Shown: piece by piece, positions 35,894 to 44,087 of the stretch | Layout: the number at the start of each line of letters is the position of its first letter | Numbering within the stretch: the stretch's first letter is position 1 | Source: a bacterium | GTDB taxonomy: Bacteria > Planctomycetota > UBA1135 > UBA2386 | Assembly (NCBI GenBank): GCA_030432695.1 | Contig: JAUILN010000018.1 | Location: 1 to 64,000 of the forward strand | Direction of reading: 5' to 3' | DNA length: 64,000 nt | The notes under the pieces: generated by a model | The model's database searches: none | Seen by the model: the letters and a program-made list of their open reading frames with translations, nothing else | Told to the model about the DNA's origin: nothing | Program-made: the position numbers and the translations under genes

Positions 35894-37108
35894 TCAGTAG
35901 CGGAACGTCACGGTCTCGGCGACCTGGCCGACCGTCGGGGTATTGCCGGGCCGCACGGTGAACACTCCAAAGTGCAGGTCGACTCCCTGCAGGACCGGGA
36001 GTGCCGGGGCGCGCAACGTCGCGGTGGCGCTGCCCCGCGCATCCAGGAGCCCGAAGAAGTCCTGGAACACCGGGCTCGGATTCAGCACCGAGCCGAGGAA
36101 CAGGGCGTCCGGGGCGAGGTCCCAGGTCGATCCATCCGGGAGCGGGATCCCCGGGGTCGTTCCGAACGACACCGCACTCACGTAGCCGCTGCCCGGTTCG
36201 TGGGGGGAGCGGATCGCGAACGGCGTCGGCGTCCCCGCGATCGGCCGACTCGGCGGTGTCGCGGTCACTCTCTCGAGCAGCGCGAAGCCGCGCGGCGTGT
36301 TGGCGGAGGGCGGGCGGGTCGACCACAGCCAGGTGCCATCGCTGCGGAACGCGTTGACCATGTGGTTGAAGTAGTTCGTTACGAGCAATTGCCCGTCCTC
36401 GTCGAACGCCATCCCCTGCGGGCCCGACATGTCGGCGTGTTGGAAGCTGCGTCGCGGGTTGCCCTGCAGATCGAAGACTGCGACGTTGTGCGACGAGCCG
36501 CCGCAGACGAACAGCTCGCCGCCATGGATCGCAGTGCCCATGGGGCTCCGCAGGCCGAAGCCGGTGAAGCGACCGGTCTCCTGGCCATTCGCATCCAGCC
36601 GCACCACGCCGTTGCTGCTCACGTCGGCGACGAACGACGTGCCGTCGGGCAGGAACGCGAGGCAGTTGGGGCGGATTGCCGGGGTGAACGGACCCCAGGT
36701 GGCGACGTGGGTGCCGTCGGGTCGGTAACGGCCGATCGTTCCCGACACGAAGCCCGGCACGAACAGGTCGCCGCCCGGTCCGAACGCGAGGCCGGTCGGG
36801 CTCTGGACGCCGGTCGTGGCGAAGCGGCTCCGCGTGGTCAACGAGGGCGTCAGCACCAGGACCTCGTCGAGATTCTGCAGTGCGACGAACACCTCGCTGG
36901 TGGGCCGATGGACCGCCACGCCGCGCGGTGCGGAGTTGGCGGGCACCGCCACGGATCCGATCTGCTGGCCGCTCGGCGACAGCCTCAGCAACTGGTGGCT
37001 ACCGAAGCTGGAGACCAGCAGATCGCCAGTGGTTGGCGCGGGTAGCTGAGCGAGCAGCGTAGCGGATAGGACGAGCGCGGCGAGGACGAGCGGGGCGACG
37101 CGAGGCAT
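35894..37108 (-). CDS. Secreted NHL-like beta-propeller protein
   Basis: A 404-residue secreted protein. Signal peptide MPRVAPLVLAALVLSATLLAQ. The body has six or so NHL-type blades: LLVSSFGSHQLLRLSPSGQ, LGLFVPGFVSGTIGRYRPDG-like GDLFVPGFVSGTIGRYRPDG, SFVADVSSNGVVRLDANGQ, FVCGGSSHNVAVFDLQGN and LLVTNYFNHMVNAFRSDG. The C-terminal ~120 residues are a beta-rich module ending LQGVDLHFGVFTVRPG and ETVTFRY, similar in position and style to tails of the other secreted proteins here. Convergent with pgi, 4 bp apart. Confidence 0.8.
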   Translation of the reverse strand: MPRVAPLVLAALVLSATLLAQLPAPTTGDLLVSSFGSHQLLRLSPSGQQIGSVAVPANSAPRGVAVHRPTSEVFVALQNLDEVLVLTPSLTTRSRFATTGVQSPTGLAFGPGGDLFVPGFVSGTIGRYRPDGTHVATWGPFTPAIRPNCLAFLPDGTSFVADVSSNGVVRLDANGQETGRFTGFGLRSPMGTAIHGGELFVCGGSSHNVAVFDLQGNPRRSFQHADMSGPQGMAFDEDGQLLVTNYFNHMVNAFRSDGTWLWSTRPPSANTPRGFALLERVTATPPSRPIAGTPTPFAIRSPHEPGSGYVSAVSFGTTPGIPLPDGSTWDLAPDALFLGSVLNPSPVFQDFFGLLDARGSATATLRAPALPVLQGVDLHFGVFTVRPGNTPTVGQVAETVTFRY

Positions 37109-37196
37109 TGCCGGATCGGAACCCGCTGCGCTCAGGCGTGCAAGGGGGCGGCGGGGCCCGCCCGGGTCTCGGCCGCCGCCTGGATCGGTGGCGGGC

Positions 37197-38468
37197 TCAA
37201 CCGCCGATGGTCGCGCGACCGGCGTTGCTGAGCACCGCCCCGAAGGCGTTGGTGCCTGGTTCCAGGACCAGGCCCTGGAAGAACACGTTGATCCCGATCA
37301 GGTTGTTGTCGGCGGGTACGAAGACCGACCACTCGGCGGTGCCGCCCGAGCGGGGCAGTGTCTGGTCGATCTCCGGCTCGATGTAGATGGAGCAGCCGGT
37401 CATGCCGATGAACGTGAGGTCGAACGGCAGCATGCGGCCGTCCCAGTCCTGGTCGTCGAAGCCGATCAATCCGAACGGCACGCTCAGCGGGTTGATCGCG
37501 ACGCCGGTCATCTCCATGTCGAAGCGGCCGCCGACCAGGAGTTGCGAACCGAACACGGCGTCGAGGCTCGGCGTGCTCAGGGCGCCGGCGCAGCCGGTGC
37601 CGATCGCCGAGAAGCCGCTGCCCGGTGCCGCGGTCCGTTCGATCAGACCTGGCGCGGTGGTCGCGCCGTCGACGTCGTTCCATGCGCCAGGGGTGGCGGC
37701 GCAGGCCATGTCGAGAAGCACGAAGTCGTTACCGAGGCCCCCGTCGGGCTGGCCTGCGCACCACGCCGTGAAACCGACCGCTTCGCCGCTGCTCCACACG
37801 AACGTGCCCTCGGTGGCGCGGTCGTTCAGCCCGATCCAGCCGGGACCGCTACCGAACTGACTCACCAGCCAGTCCTGCTCCTGCTGGCTGCGCACCGTCG
37901 CGAGGTGGCCGCCTTCGCGTTGGGCCTGACCCTCTGCATCGCTCCAGGTGGTCGGCGCGGTGCGGCGGTACCAATGGCCGTTGACCGGGCTCTGCACCCA
38001 GCCGTCGGGGCGGCTCGCGACCTCGACGATGCCGGGGTAGGAGTCGCCGTCGTCCTGGTCGTTCCAGCCGCCGGTCTGGTCGATGCACCAGCCCGCGATG
38101 TGCACGTAGTCCTCCATCCCGGAGAGGTCGTTGGGCTCGTTGGTGCACCAGTTCCGGTAGACCACGCCTTCGCCGCTCGACCAGGCGAAGGTCCCTTCTA
38201 CGGCGGTGTCGTTGAGGCCGATCCACAGCTCGCGGTTGCCGAACTGGCCGACCAGCCAGTTGTGTTCGTCGAGGCTGCGTACCGTGGCGAGGTGGCCACC
38301 GTCACGGACGGCTTCGGCCTCGGCAGCGGTCCAGGACTGGGCCGCAGTCAGGCGGTACCAATTGCCGTTGAGCGGGCTCTGGACCCAGGACGTCTGGGCG
38401 AACGAGGGGGCGGCGATCAGCAGGGTCGCGGCGATCCCGCGCGCGGCGAAGTTGAGGTGCTTGTGCAT
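37197..38468 (-). CDS. Secreted protein with two C-type lectin domains
   Basis: A 423-residue protein with signal peptide MHKHLNFAARGIAATLLIAAPSFA. Two C-type lectin-like domains follow at about 27-155 and 156-285. Each has NGNWYRLTAAQSWTAAEAEA- or NGHWYRRTAPTTWSDAEGQA-type helices, HLATVRS, WIGLNDTAVEGTFAWSSGE or WIGLNDRATEGTFVWSSGE, and a WND-type end (GGWNDQDDGDSY; GAWNDVDGATT). The EPN/WND calcium-ligand type residues (NWCTNEPNDLSG) are visible in domain 1; domain 2 has QPDG in place of EPN. The remaining ~135 residues carry the shared C-terminal module ending NAFGAVLSNAGRATIGG. AAGGAG is a Shine-Dalgarno sequence 12 bp before ATG 38468. Confidence 0.88.
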   Translation of the reverse strand: MHKHLNFAARGIAATLLIAAPSFAQTSWVQSPLNGNWYRLTAAQSWTAAEAEAVRDGGHLATVRSLDEHNWLVGQFGNRELWIGLNDTAVEGTFAWSSGEGVVYRNWCTNEPNDLSGMEDYVHIAGWCIDQTGGWNDQDDGDSYPGIVEVASRPDGWVQSPVNGHWYRRTAPTTWSDAEGQAQREGGHLATVRSQQEQDWLVSQFGSGPGWIGLNDRATEGTFVWSSGEAVGFTAWCAGQPDGGLGNDFVLLDMACAATPGAWNDVDGATTAPGLIERTAAPGSGFSAIGTGCAGALSTPSLDAVFGSQLLVGGRFDMEMTGVAINPLSVPFGLIGFDDQDWDGRMLPFDLTFIGMTGCSIYIEPEIDQTLPRSGGTAEWSVFVPADNNLIGINVFFQGLVLEPGTNAFGAVLSNAGRATIGG

Positions 38469-38696
38469 GGGGTAAGGGTTCTCCTTCCGAATGACGCGCC
38501 GGAAACGTACCCTCGCCCCGGGGCCGGCGCGAGCACGATGCGGTGGCGTTGATGGGTTCCCGGATGGGCCAAATGCGGGTCCGGCGTACGAACGCGCAGG
38601 GGGCCCGGACCGCCGCGGTGGGGCACCGGTGTCGGCGCCTTCGAGCGTCTGTCCACCTGCCTGTCGATCTCGCGAACCCGACCCCACGGAACCACC

Positions 38697-39710
38697 ATGC
38701 AACTCGGAATGATCGGATTGGGGCGGATGGGGGCCAACATGGTCCGCCGCCTGAGGCGCGCCGGACACGACTGCGTCGTGCACGACGTGAACGAGGAGAG
38801 CATCCAGGCCCTGGAGGTCGACGGCGCCCGCGGGGCCCGCTCGCTCGAGGAACTGGTCGCGAAGCTCGACGCCCCGCGTCACGTCTGGCTGATGGTGCCG
38901 GTGGCGCTGGTCGACGAGACCCTGGGACGGCTGGTGCCGCTACTCGGGCCCGACGACTGCGTCATCGACGGCGGCAATACCCATTACGTCCACGACCTGC
39001 GTCGCGCCGAGGACCTGGTCGCGCGTTCGGTCCATTACGTCGACTGCGGTGTGAGTGGTGGGGTCCACGGCCTCGAGCGCGGCTACTGCCTGATGGTCGG
39101 CGGCGAGCGTTCGGTCGTGGAGCGGCTCCAGCCGGTGTTCGAGACTCTGGCACCGGGTGTCGACGCCGTGCCGCGTTCCCCGGGCCGGGTCGGCGAGCCG
39201 TCTCCTGAGGAACAGGGTTGGCTGCACTGCGGCCCGGCCGGCGCCGGCCACTTCGTGAAGATGGTCCACAACGGCATCGAGTACGCGTTGATGGCCGCGT
39301 ACGCCGAAGGGCTCAACCTGCTGAAGCATGCCGATGCCGGTCTGGTCCAGCGCGACAAGGACGCCGAGACGTCGCCGTTGGAACACCCCGAGCGCTTCCA
39401 CTACCGGATGGACGTCGCGGCGATCACCGAGTTGTGGCGACGCGGTAGCGTGATCGGCAGCTGGCTGTTGGATCTCACCGCGGCATCGCTACGCGACAGT
39501 CCAGACCTCGAGGAGTACTCCGGCCGGGTGTCGGACTCCGGCGAGGGGCGGTGGACGGTGCAGGCCGCGGTCGAGGCGGGTGTGCCGGTGCACACGTTGA
39601 GTGCCGCCTTGTTCGATCGGTTCGCGTCGCGCAGCGAGGGAGACTTCTCCAACAAGGTGCTGTCGGCGATGCGCAAGGCGTTCGGCGGGCACCATGAGAA
39701 GAAGGAGTGA
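38697..39710 (+). CDS. gnd: 6-phosphogluconate dehydrogenase, short (GndA-like) form
   Basis: A 337-residue decarboxylating 6-phosphogluconate dehydrogenase of the short type (typical long forms are ~470). The Rossmann motif is GMIGLGRMGANMVRRLRRAG with VVHDVNEES at the second strand, pointing to NAD- rather than NADP-type recognition, a family-level inference. DGGNTHYVHDLRRAEDL, GVSGGVHGLERGYCLMVGG and AGAGHFVKMVHNGIEYALMAAY carry the substrate-binding and catalytic Lys/Asn residues. The GDYFGAH-like C-terminus of long forms is absent, consistent with the short class. Functions in the oxidative pentose phosphate pathway. Converges with the lipoprotein gene, 35 bp apart. Confidence 0.93.
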   Translation: MQLGMIGLGRMGANMVRRLRRAGHDCVVHDVNEESIQALEVDGARGARSLEELVAKLDAPRHVWLMVPVALVDETLGRLVPLLGPDDCVIDGGNTHYVHDLRRAEDLVARSVHYVDCGVSGGVHGLERGYCLMVGGERSVVERLQPVFETLAPGVDAVPRSPGRVGEPSPEEQGWLHCGPAGAGHFVKMVHNGIEYALMAAYAEGLNLLKHADAGLVQRDKDAETSPLEHPERFHYRMDVAAITELWRRGSVIGSWLLDLTAASLRDSPDLEEYSGRVSDSGEGRWTVQAAVEAGVPVHTLSAALFDRFASRSEGDFSNKVLSAMRKAFGGHHEKKE

Positions 39711-39745
39711 GAGTCCCCCGACGGGAACCGTCGCAGTGCCAGCCG

Positions 39746-40309
39746 TCAGAGTGCCAGGAAGGCCCCGAGCGTCAGTCCGCCGAGCGCTGTGGCATACAGG
39801 CCTTGGAGCAGCGGCGAGAACTCGTCGAACACCAGATCGCGTTCGAGGATGAGGCGGGACGTTCCGTCGACGTCCTCGGCCCGGCAGCGCAGGCGAAAGC
39901 GGCGGCCGTCCAGAGCTTCGCCGGAGTCGCCCGCGGGGCGGAGGTCGAGGGGCAGCTCCAGCGACCCCGTCGACCACGGTGCGAACTCGGCCAGGGGGGT
40001 GGTGCCGGCGGGGCGGGCCGCGAGCGCCGGGAGTTCGACTCCGGACTCGGCTTCGCGGAGGTCGAAGTCCTCGGCGTGGATCCGCCAGGTCTGGTCGGTG
40101 CCGTTGTAGATGCGCAGTGGCAGGATAACCCGCCACGACCGGTCTCCCTCGGGTCCCGGCTGCTCGACCGTCATGCGATCGAAGGCCAGCGAGACCTGCC
40201 GTGGCCCGTCGGTCGCGAAGCCACGCTGCGGATCGGCGAGCAGTCGGGTCGACGAGCACGCGGCGCAGGTTGCGACGAGGCAGAGAACAAGGGTGCGCAC
40301 GATCACCAT
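39746..40309 (-). CDS. Predicted lipoprotein of unknown function
   Basis: A 187-residue protein beginning MVIVRTLVLCLVATCAACSS, a lipoprotein signal with lipobox around AAC at residue 18. The body is an all-beta domain (VSLAFDRMTVEQPG, RVILPLRIYNGTDQTWRI, LRCRAEDVDGTSRLILERDL) like late embryogenesis abundant type or other immunoglobulin-like beta-sandwiches. The C-terminus LLQGLYATALGGLTLGAFLAL is hydrophobic, possibly a second membrane anchor. ATG 40309 overlaps the end of the upstream beta-barrel gene by 7 bp (stop 40303), so the pair is probably coupled. Confidence 0.62.
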   Translation of the reverse strand: MVIVRTLVLCLVATCAACSSTRLLADPQRGFATDGPRQVSLAFDRMTVEQPGPEGDRSWRVILPLRIYNGTDQTWRIHAEDFDLREAESGVELPALAARPAGTTPLAEFAPWSTGSLELPLDLRPAGDSGEALDGRRFRLRCRAEDVDGTSRLILERDLVFDEFSPLLQGLYATALGGLTLGAFLAL

Positions 40310-41286
40310 GGGGGACCTCCGAACAGCGCGGTCACGTCGAAGCCGACCATGATCCCGAAGGTGGGTCCTCGGTCGGTGCCCCCGAGCTGGTCGTTCCAGG
40401 TCTCGACGCGCAGGCCGTTCGGCCACTCGGCGCGCACCGAGTAGAACGCCCGGTCGAGTCCGTCGCCGGAGCGACGATCTTCGAACAGGCCGGTGTCGTA
40501 GCTGGCGGCGAAGCTCAGGCTCGGCGCGCCAAGCAGGAACCAGGGCTGCCGCTCCAGGGCGTCGGGCACCCACGAGATCTCGACCTGAGAGAGCACCCCA
40601 TGCTCCTGCACATGGTCGAAGGTGAGTCCTGGCGCGTGCAGGCTGCCGCGGGCCAGCGCGCCGATGCGCACCGCGCCGCGGGTGAAGCCCAGGTCCAGTC
40701 GCGGCGATTGCAGGTAGCTGCCCAGGTGCACCTCGGCCTCCTGGAACAACGTGCTGCAGGTCGCTCCGCCGCCCGCGAACAGCCCGAACCGCGCTGCCCC
40801 GTCGTCTTCCGGACGCGCCGGCACTCGCGGCACAGGGTCGCTCCACCACGTGATCTGGCCGCCGACCAGTCCCTCGCCCGACTCACGGGTGTCGCCGACC
40901 GGGATCGAGTCGATCGCCAGCAGCTCGTGCAGGAAGTCGTTCTGGAGATAGCGGGTCGGCTGGTCGGCGCTGTATCCCGCGCCGAGCCACAGGGTGTAGG
41001 TGGTGCGCGGATCCGACGGCAACCGATCGGTCCACGAGAGGGTCGCCATCTGCACGCCGATCGTCTGGTCGATATCGGAGGGGAACCGGCCGAGCTGGTC
41101 GACCGGTCCGTCTGGAATGCCCGTTTCGTCGAACTCGGTGAAGCGGTTCAGCGAGACCTGGAAGCGCAGCGCGGTGCGCGCCTCGGGGAAGGCGTTCGCG
41201 CCCCAGTGTGGATCGGGGGCGGGGGCCTGGGTGCCCGCGGGCACGGCGCCGGCGAGCGAGGCGAGGGCGAGCAGGCAGGAGCGCAT
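40303..41286 (-). CDS. Predicted outer-membrane beta-barrel protein
   Basis: A 327-residue protein with signal peptide MRSCLLALASLAGAVPAGTQA. It has alternating strands with aromatic girdle residues: ALRFQVSLNRFTEF, VQMATLSWTDRLPSD, TYTLWLGAGYSADQPTRYL, VRIGALARGSLHAPGL, SLSFAASYDTGLF, LRVETWNDQLGG, and ends TFGIMVGFDVTALFGGPPW. The block QNDFLHELLAIDSIPVGDTRESGEG faintly recalls the LpxR-type beta-barrels, but the match is weak. ATG 41286 provides the signal; a longer in-frame start near 41365 is possible. The gene overlaps the lipoprotein by 7 bp, so a lipoprotein/barrel pair seems likely. Confidence 0.55.
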   Translation of the reverse strand: MRSCLLALASLAGAVPAGTQAPAPDPHWGANAFPEARTALRFQVSLNRFTEFDETGIPDGPVDQLGRFPSDIDQTIGVQMATLSWTDRLPSDPRTTYTLWLGAGYSADQPTRYLQNDFLHELLAIDSIPVGDTRESGEGLVGGQITWWSDPVPRVPARPEDDGAARFGLFAGGGATCSTLFQEAEVHLGSYLQSPRLDLGFTRGAVRIGALARGSLHAPGLTFDHVQEHGVLSQVEISWVPDALERQPWFLLGAPSLSFAASYDTGLFEDRRSGDGLDRAFYSVRAEWPNGLRVETWNDQLGGTDRGPTFGIMVGFDVTALFGGPPW

Positions 41287-41614
41287 CGGAGATCGGCAGC
41301 GGTCGACGGGTTCCCCCTGCAGTCTGAACCGCAGGGTCGATCGCGCCCAGTATTCCGGATCCATTCGCGATGCCTCCTGAATGGCAGGTTTTCCGGGCCG
41401 GAAGGCTGGAGGCGCCCCTGCCCATGGGTCGATGAGCTTCAGGGGCTGGTTGGCGAGACCGCGGTCTTCGAGTACCTTTTGCCCCCGGTCGCGCGGTGCA
41501 TGCTGCTTCGCGCGATGGCTCCTCCGGCAGTCCGGCCCGACGGGAGGAGTGGAACCAGGTAGAGCGTCCGGCGATACGGCGTCCGGAACGTAAGCGGCCA
41601 GCCAAAGGAACTTG
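41287..41614. other. Divergent intergenic region, nothing firm
   Basis: 328 bp separate the beta-barrel gene (leftward) from the small charged protein gene (rightward). It should hold promoters for both. I see no conserved RNA motif, tRNA or credible gene; GC-rich open frames cross it with low-complexity composition. The Shine-Dalgarno-like AAAGGAA lies 7 bp before ATG 41615. Confidence 0.5.
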
Positions 41615-41941
41615 ATGGGAGACTCCTTCGAGAAGCGGAATCGAGAACGGAAGAAGCAACAGAAGAAGCGGGAGAAGGCCATGCGCCGCCAGGACGGCGG
41701 AGATGGCACCGACGGGATCGAGGTCGTCGACCTCGAGGACATCGTCGACACCCGCGACGTCTACCGCCGGGGTGGCCACGACGTGGCCGCCGAGAACGAC
41801 GACGGTCCTGGCGGGGACGAGCAGGCTGCCGCGGCGCCGAAGCCGGTGCGCGCAGCTGCTTCGCGCCTGGCCGGTTGGCGCACTCGGGGCGGCAAGGCCT
41901 CGGCGGCGGCGAAGACCGGCGGCGATGCCGGCGACGACTGA
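41615..41941 (+). CDS. Small charged protein of unknown function
   Basis: A 108-residue protein: MGDSFEKRNRERKKQQKKRE, a strongly basic N-terminal helix, then acidic VVDLEDIVDTRDVYRRGG, and a Gly/Ala/Lys-rich disordered tail. No domain recognised. Such proteins (basic start plus acidic middle) are common in planctomycete genomes and may bind RNA or ribosomes; function unknown. ATG 41615 has AAAGGAA 7 bp upstream. A TTG at 41612 immediately precedes it in frame. Confidence 0.65.
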   Translation: MGDSFEKRNRERKKQQKKREKAMRRQDGGDGTDGIEVVDLEDIVDTRDVYRRGGHDVAAENDDGPGGDEQAAAAPKPVRAAASRLAGWRTRGGKASAAAKTGGDAGDD

Positions 41942-42115
41942 GCCGCTCCGAGGTCTGGTTGGCAGATTCCCGGTCCGGCTTGCTCCCGGTCCGGGAGATG
42001 CGGGTCGGAGCTGATCTCCGAAGACCGGGATCGGGCGGGTTCCGCGATCGACTGCCGCGCGACGGATTCCTGTCGGCGGTTCGGCCGTTCCGGCGGTGCA
42101 GCTACAGTCGCACGC

Positions 42116-43969
42116 ATGCGCTGGCTCCCGCTCGCCGTCCTCGGTCTTGCCGCGGCCCTTGCGGCCCAGGACCGGCCCAACGTCCTGTGGATCTCCTGCG
42201 AAGACATCGGGCAAGACCTCGGCTGCTACGGCTCCCCCGACGCGGTGACCCCGCGGCTCGACGCGCTCGCCGCGCGTGGGCTCGTCTACCGCAACTGCTG
42301 GTCGAACGCGCCGGTCTGCGCGCCGGCGCGGACCACGATCCTGATGGGGATGTACCCGCCGCTGCTCGGGGCGGAGCACATGCGCAGCCTCGTGGCGATG
42401 CCGGAGGGAACCACGCCGTTCCCCGAACTGCTGCGGGACGCGGGCTACTACACCAGCAACCGTTCGAAGACCGACTACAACGTCCGCGCGGGCAACCGGG
42501 TCTGGAGCGAGTCGAGCGGCAAGGCGCACTGGCGGTATCGGCCGATGCGCGACACGGTCGCGTTCTTCTCGGTCTTCAACTTCACGCAGAGCCACGAGAG
42601 CCAGATCCGCAAGCGGCCGCACGAGGCCGTGCACGACCCGGCGAAGATCACCCTGCCGGCCAAGCACCCCGACCTGCCGGAGGTGCGCCAGGACTGGGCG
42701 CAGTACCACGACAAGATCACCGAGGTCGACGGGCTGGCCGGCGGCATTCTCGACCAGCTCGCCGAGGACGGCCTCGCCGACGACACGATCGTGTTCTTCT
42801 GGGGCGACCACGGCTCGGGGATGCCGGGCCACAAGCGGACCCCGCGGCAGACCGGGCTTTTGGTGCCGCTGATCGTGCACGTGCCGGAGAAGTGGCGGGA
42901 GTACGCGGGCGTCACCGAGGCGGACGGCGCGATGGTCGACCGGCTGGTCGCCTTCGTCGACTTCGCGCCGACCGTGCTGAGCCTGGCCGGCATCGAGCCG
43001 CCGGACTGGATGCACGGCCGCGCCTTCCTCGGCCCGCACCGCTCGCCCCCCAAGCAGCAGCTCTTCGGTTGGCGGGCGCGGATGGACGAGCGCATCGACC
43101 TGGTGCGCAGCGTACGCGACCAGCGCTACGTCTACGTCCGCAACCTCATGCCGCGGTTCGCGCACGGCCAGCACGTCGCCTACATGTTCCAGACGCCGGC
43201 GACGGTTGCCTGGTGGAATGCCTTCGAAGCGGGAAGCCTGACTCCGGAGCAGGCCGAGTACTGGCGGACCCCGCGGCCTGCCGAGGAGCTCTACGACCTC
43301 GGGACCGATCCGGGCGAGACTCGCAACCTCGCGTTCGACCCGCTGCACCGTGTGGCACTGCTGCGCCTCCGCGCCGCCTGGCTCGGCTTCGAGAATCTCG
43401 ACGGCGGTGACCTGTCGCTGCTCCCCGAGTCGCTGATGCACGCCGAGTGCGGGGACGCCTCGCCAACCGTGCTCAAGGCGACTTCCGAAGGACGCGCCCG
43501 CTTCGCGCGGCTGGCGGCGTTCCATTCGCACCCCGAGCGCAGCGGCGAAGCCTCGCGCACCGCCTGCGCCCTCGCCCTGCACGACGCCGACCCCGCCCTG
43601 CAGTTCTGGGCGCTGCACGAGATCGTCCACGAGGGACCGGTGTCGTTCCGCGAGTTCCACGACCACGTCGTTGCCCTGTTGGCCTCCGAGATCGCTGCGG
43701 TCCGCATCCTCGCCGCCGAGACCCTGGGCCTCCACGGCACCGCCGCCGAACTCGGCCGCGCCGTCACCCTGCTCTGCGAGCACGCCGACCCGACCCACCA
43801 CGGCTGGTGGGTCGCCGTCGAGGCCTGGAACGCGCTGAGCCATCTTCGCGACCGCCTCGCCGCGCACCGCGAGCAGGTCGAAGCCGTCTCGATCGAGCTG
43901 AAGGATCCGCCCGGTCGAGGCAACGACTACCTCGTCCGCCTCCGCACCCACACCCTCGGAGGGGGTTAA
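42116..43969 (+). CDS. Secreted sulfatase
   Basis: A 617-residue enzyme with signal peptide MRWLPLAVLGLAAALAAQ. The metal and catalytic site is VLWISCEDIGQDLGCYGSPDA (unusual: Asp-Asp of the classical N-terminal DD pair is Glu-Asp), and the formylglycine signature CAPARTT puts the modified Cys at residue 68. The metal-binding DHGSG near residue 236 is intact. WGDHGSGMPGHKRTPRQTGL and VDRLVAFVDFAPTVLSLAGI complete the fold. The C-terminal ~130 residues (ALALHDADPALQFWALHEIV) look HEAT-like. Formylglycine is made by an anaerobic or FGE system not in the window. Planctomycetes use such enzymes on algal sulfated polysaccharides. The last codons lie in a palindromic element. Confidence 0.9.
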   Translation: MRWLPLAVLGLAAALAAQDRPNVLWISCEDIGQDLGCYGSPDAVTPRLDALAARGLVYRNCWSNAPVCAPARTTILMGMYPPLLGAEHMRSLVAMPEGTTPFPELLRDAGYYTSNRSKTDYNVRAGNRVWSESSGKAHWRYRPMRDTVAFFSVFNFTQSHESQIRKRPHEAVHDPAKITLPAKHPDLPEVRQDWAQYHDKITEVDGLAGGILDQLAEDGLADDTIVFFWGDHGSGMPGHKRTPRQTGLLVPLIVHVPEKWREYAGVTEADGAMVDRLVAFVDFAPTVLSLAGIEPPDWMHGRAFLGPHRSPPKQQLFGWRARMDERIDLVRSVRDQRYVYVRNLMPRFAHGQHVAYMFQTPATVAWWNAFEAGSLTPEQAEYWRTPRPAEELYDLGTDPGETRNLAFDPLHRVALLRLRAAWLGFENLDGGDLSLLPESLMHAECGDASPTVLKATSEGRARFARLAAFHSHPERSGEASRTACALALHDADPALQFWALHEIVHEGPVSFREFHDHVVALLASEIAAVRILAAETLGLHGTAAELGRAVTLLCEHADPTHHGWWVAVEAWNALSHLRDRLAAHREQVEAVSIELKDPPGRGNDYLVRLRTHTLGGG

Positions 43970-44075
43970 CATCTCGACCCGGCCGAGTTGCTAACCCCCT
44001 ACTTCGCCGCAGCCAGGCCTCTAGAGGCTTCCGCGAGGGGGTTAACAACTCGGCCGGGTCGAGATGTTAACCCCC
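43961..44075. repeat. Nested inverted-repeat element (39-bp arms)
   Basis: The left arm 43961-43999 and right arm 44037-44075 are inverted copies with one mismatch. Each arm is itself bounded by GGGGGTTAAC and CTAACCCCC or GTTAACCCCC, so each arm is also partly self-complementary. The 37-bp spacer contains the 12-bp palindrome GCCTCTAGAGGC (44018-44029). The sulfatase stop codon lies in the left arm. The right arm ends 12 bp before the next gene's ATG 44088. The element could form a large cruciform and could terminate or separate transcription between the two genes. It resembles a REP/MITE-type mobile palindrome, but no copies elsewhere in the window were found. Confidence 0.85.
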
Positions 44076-44087
44076 CTTTCGGCTGCG

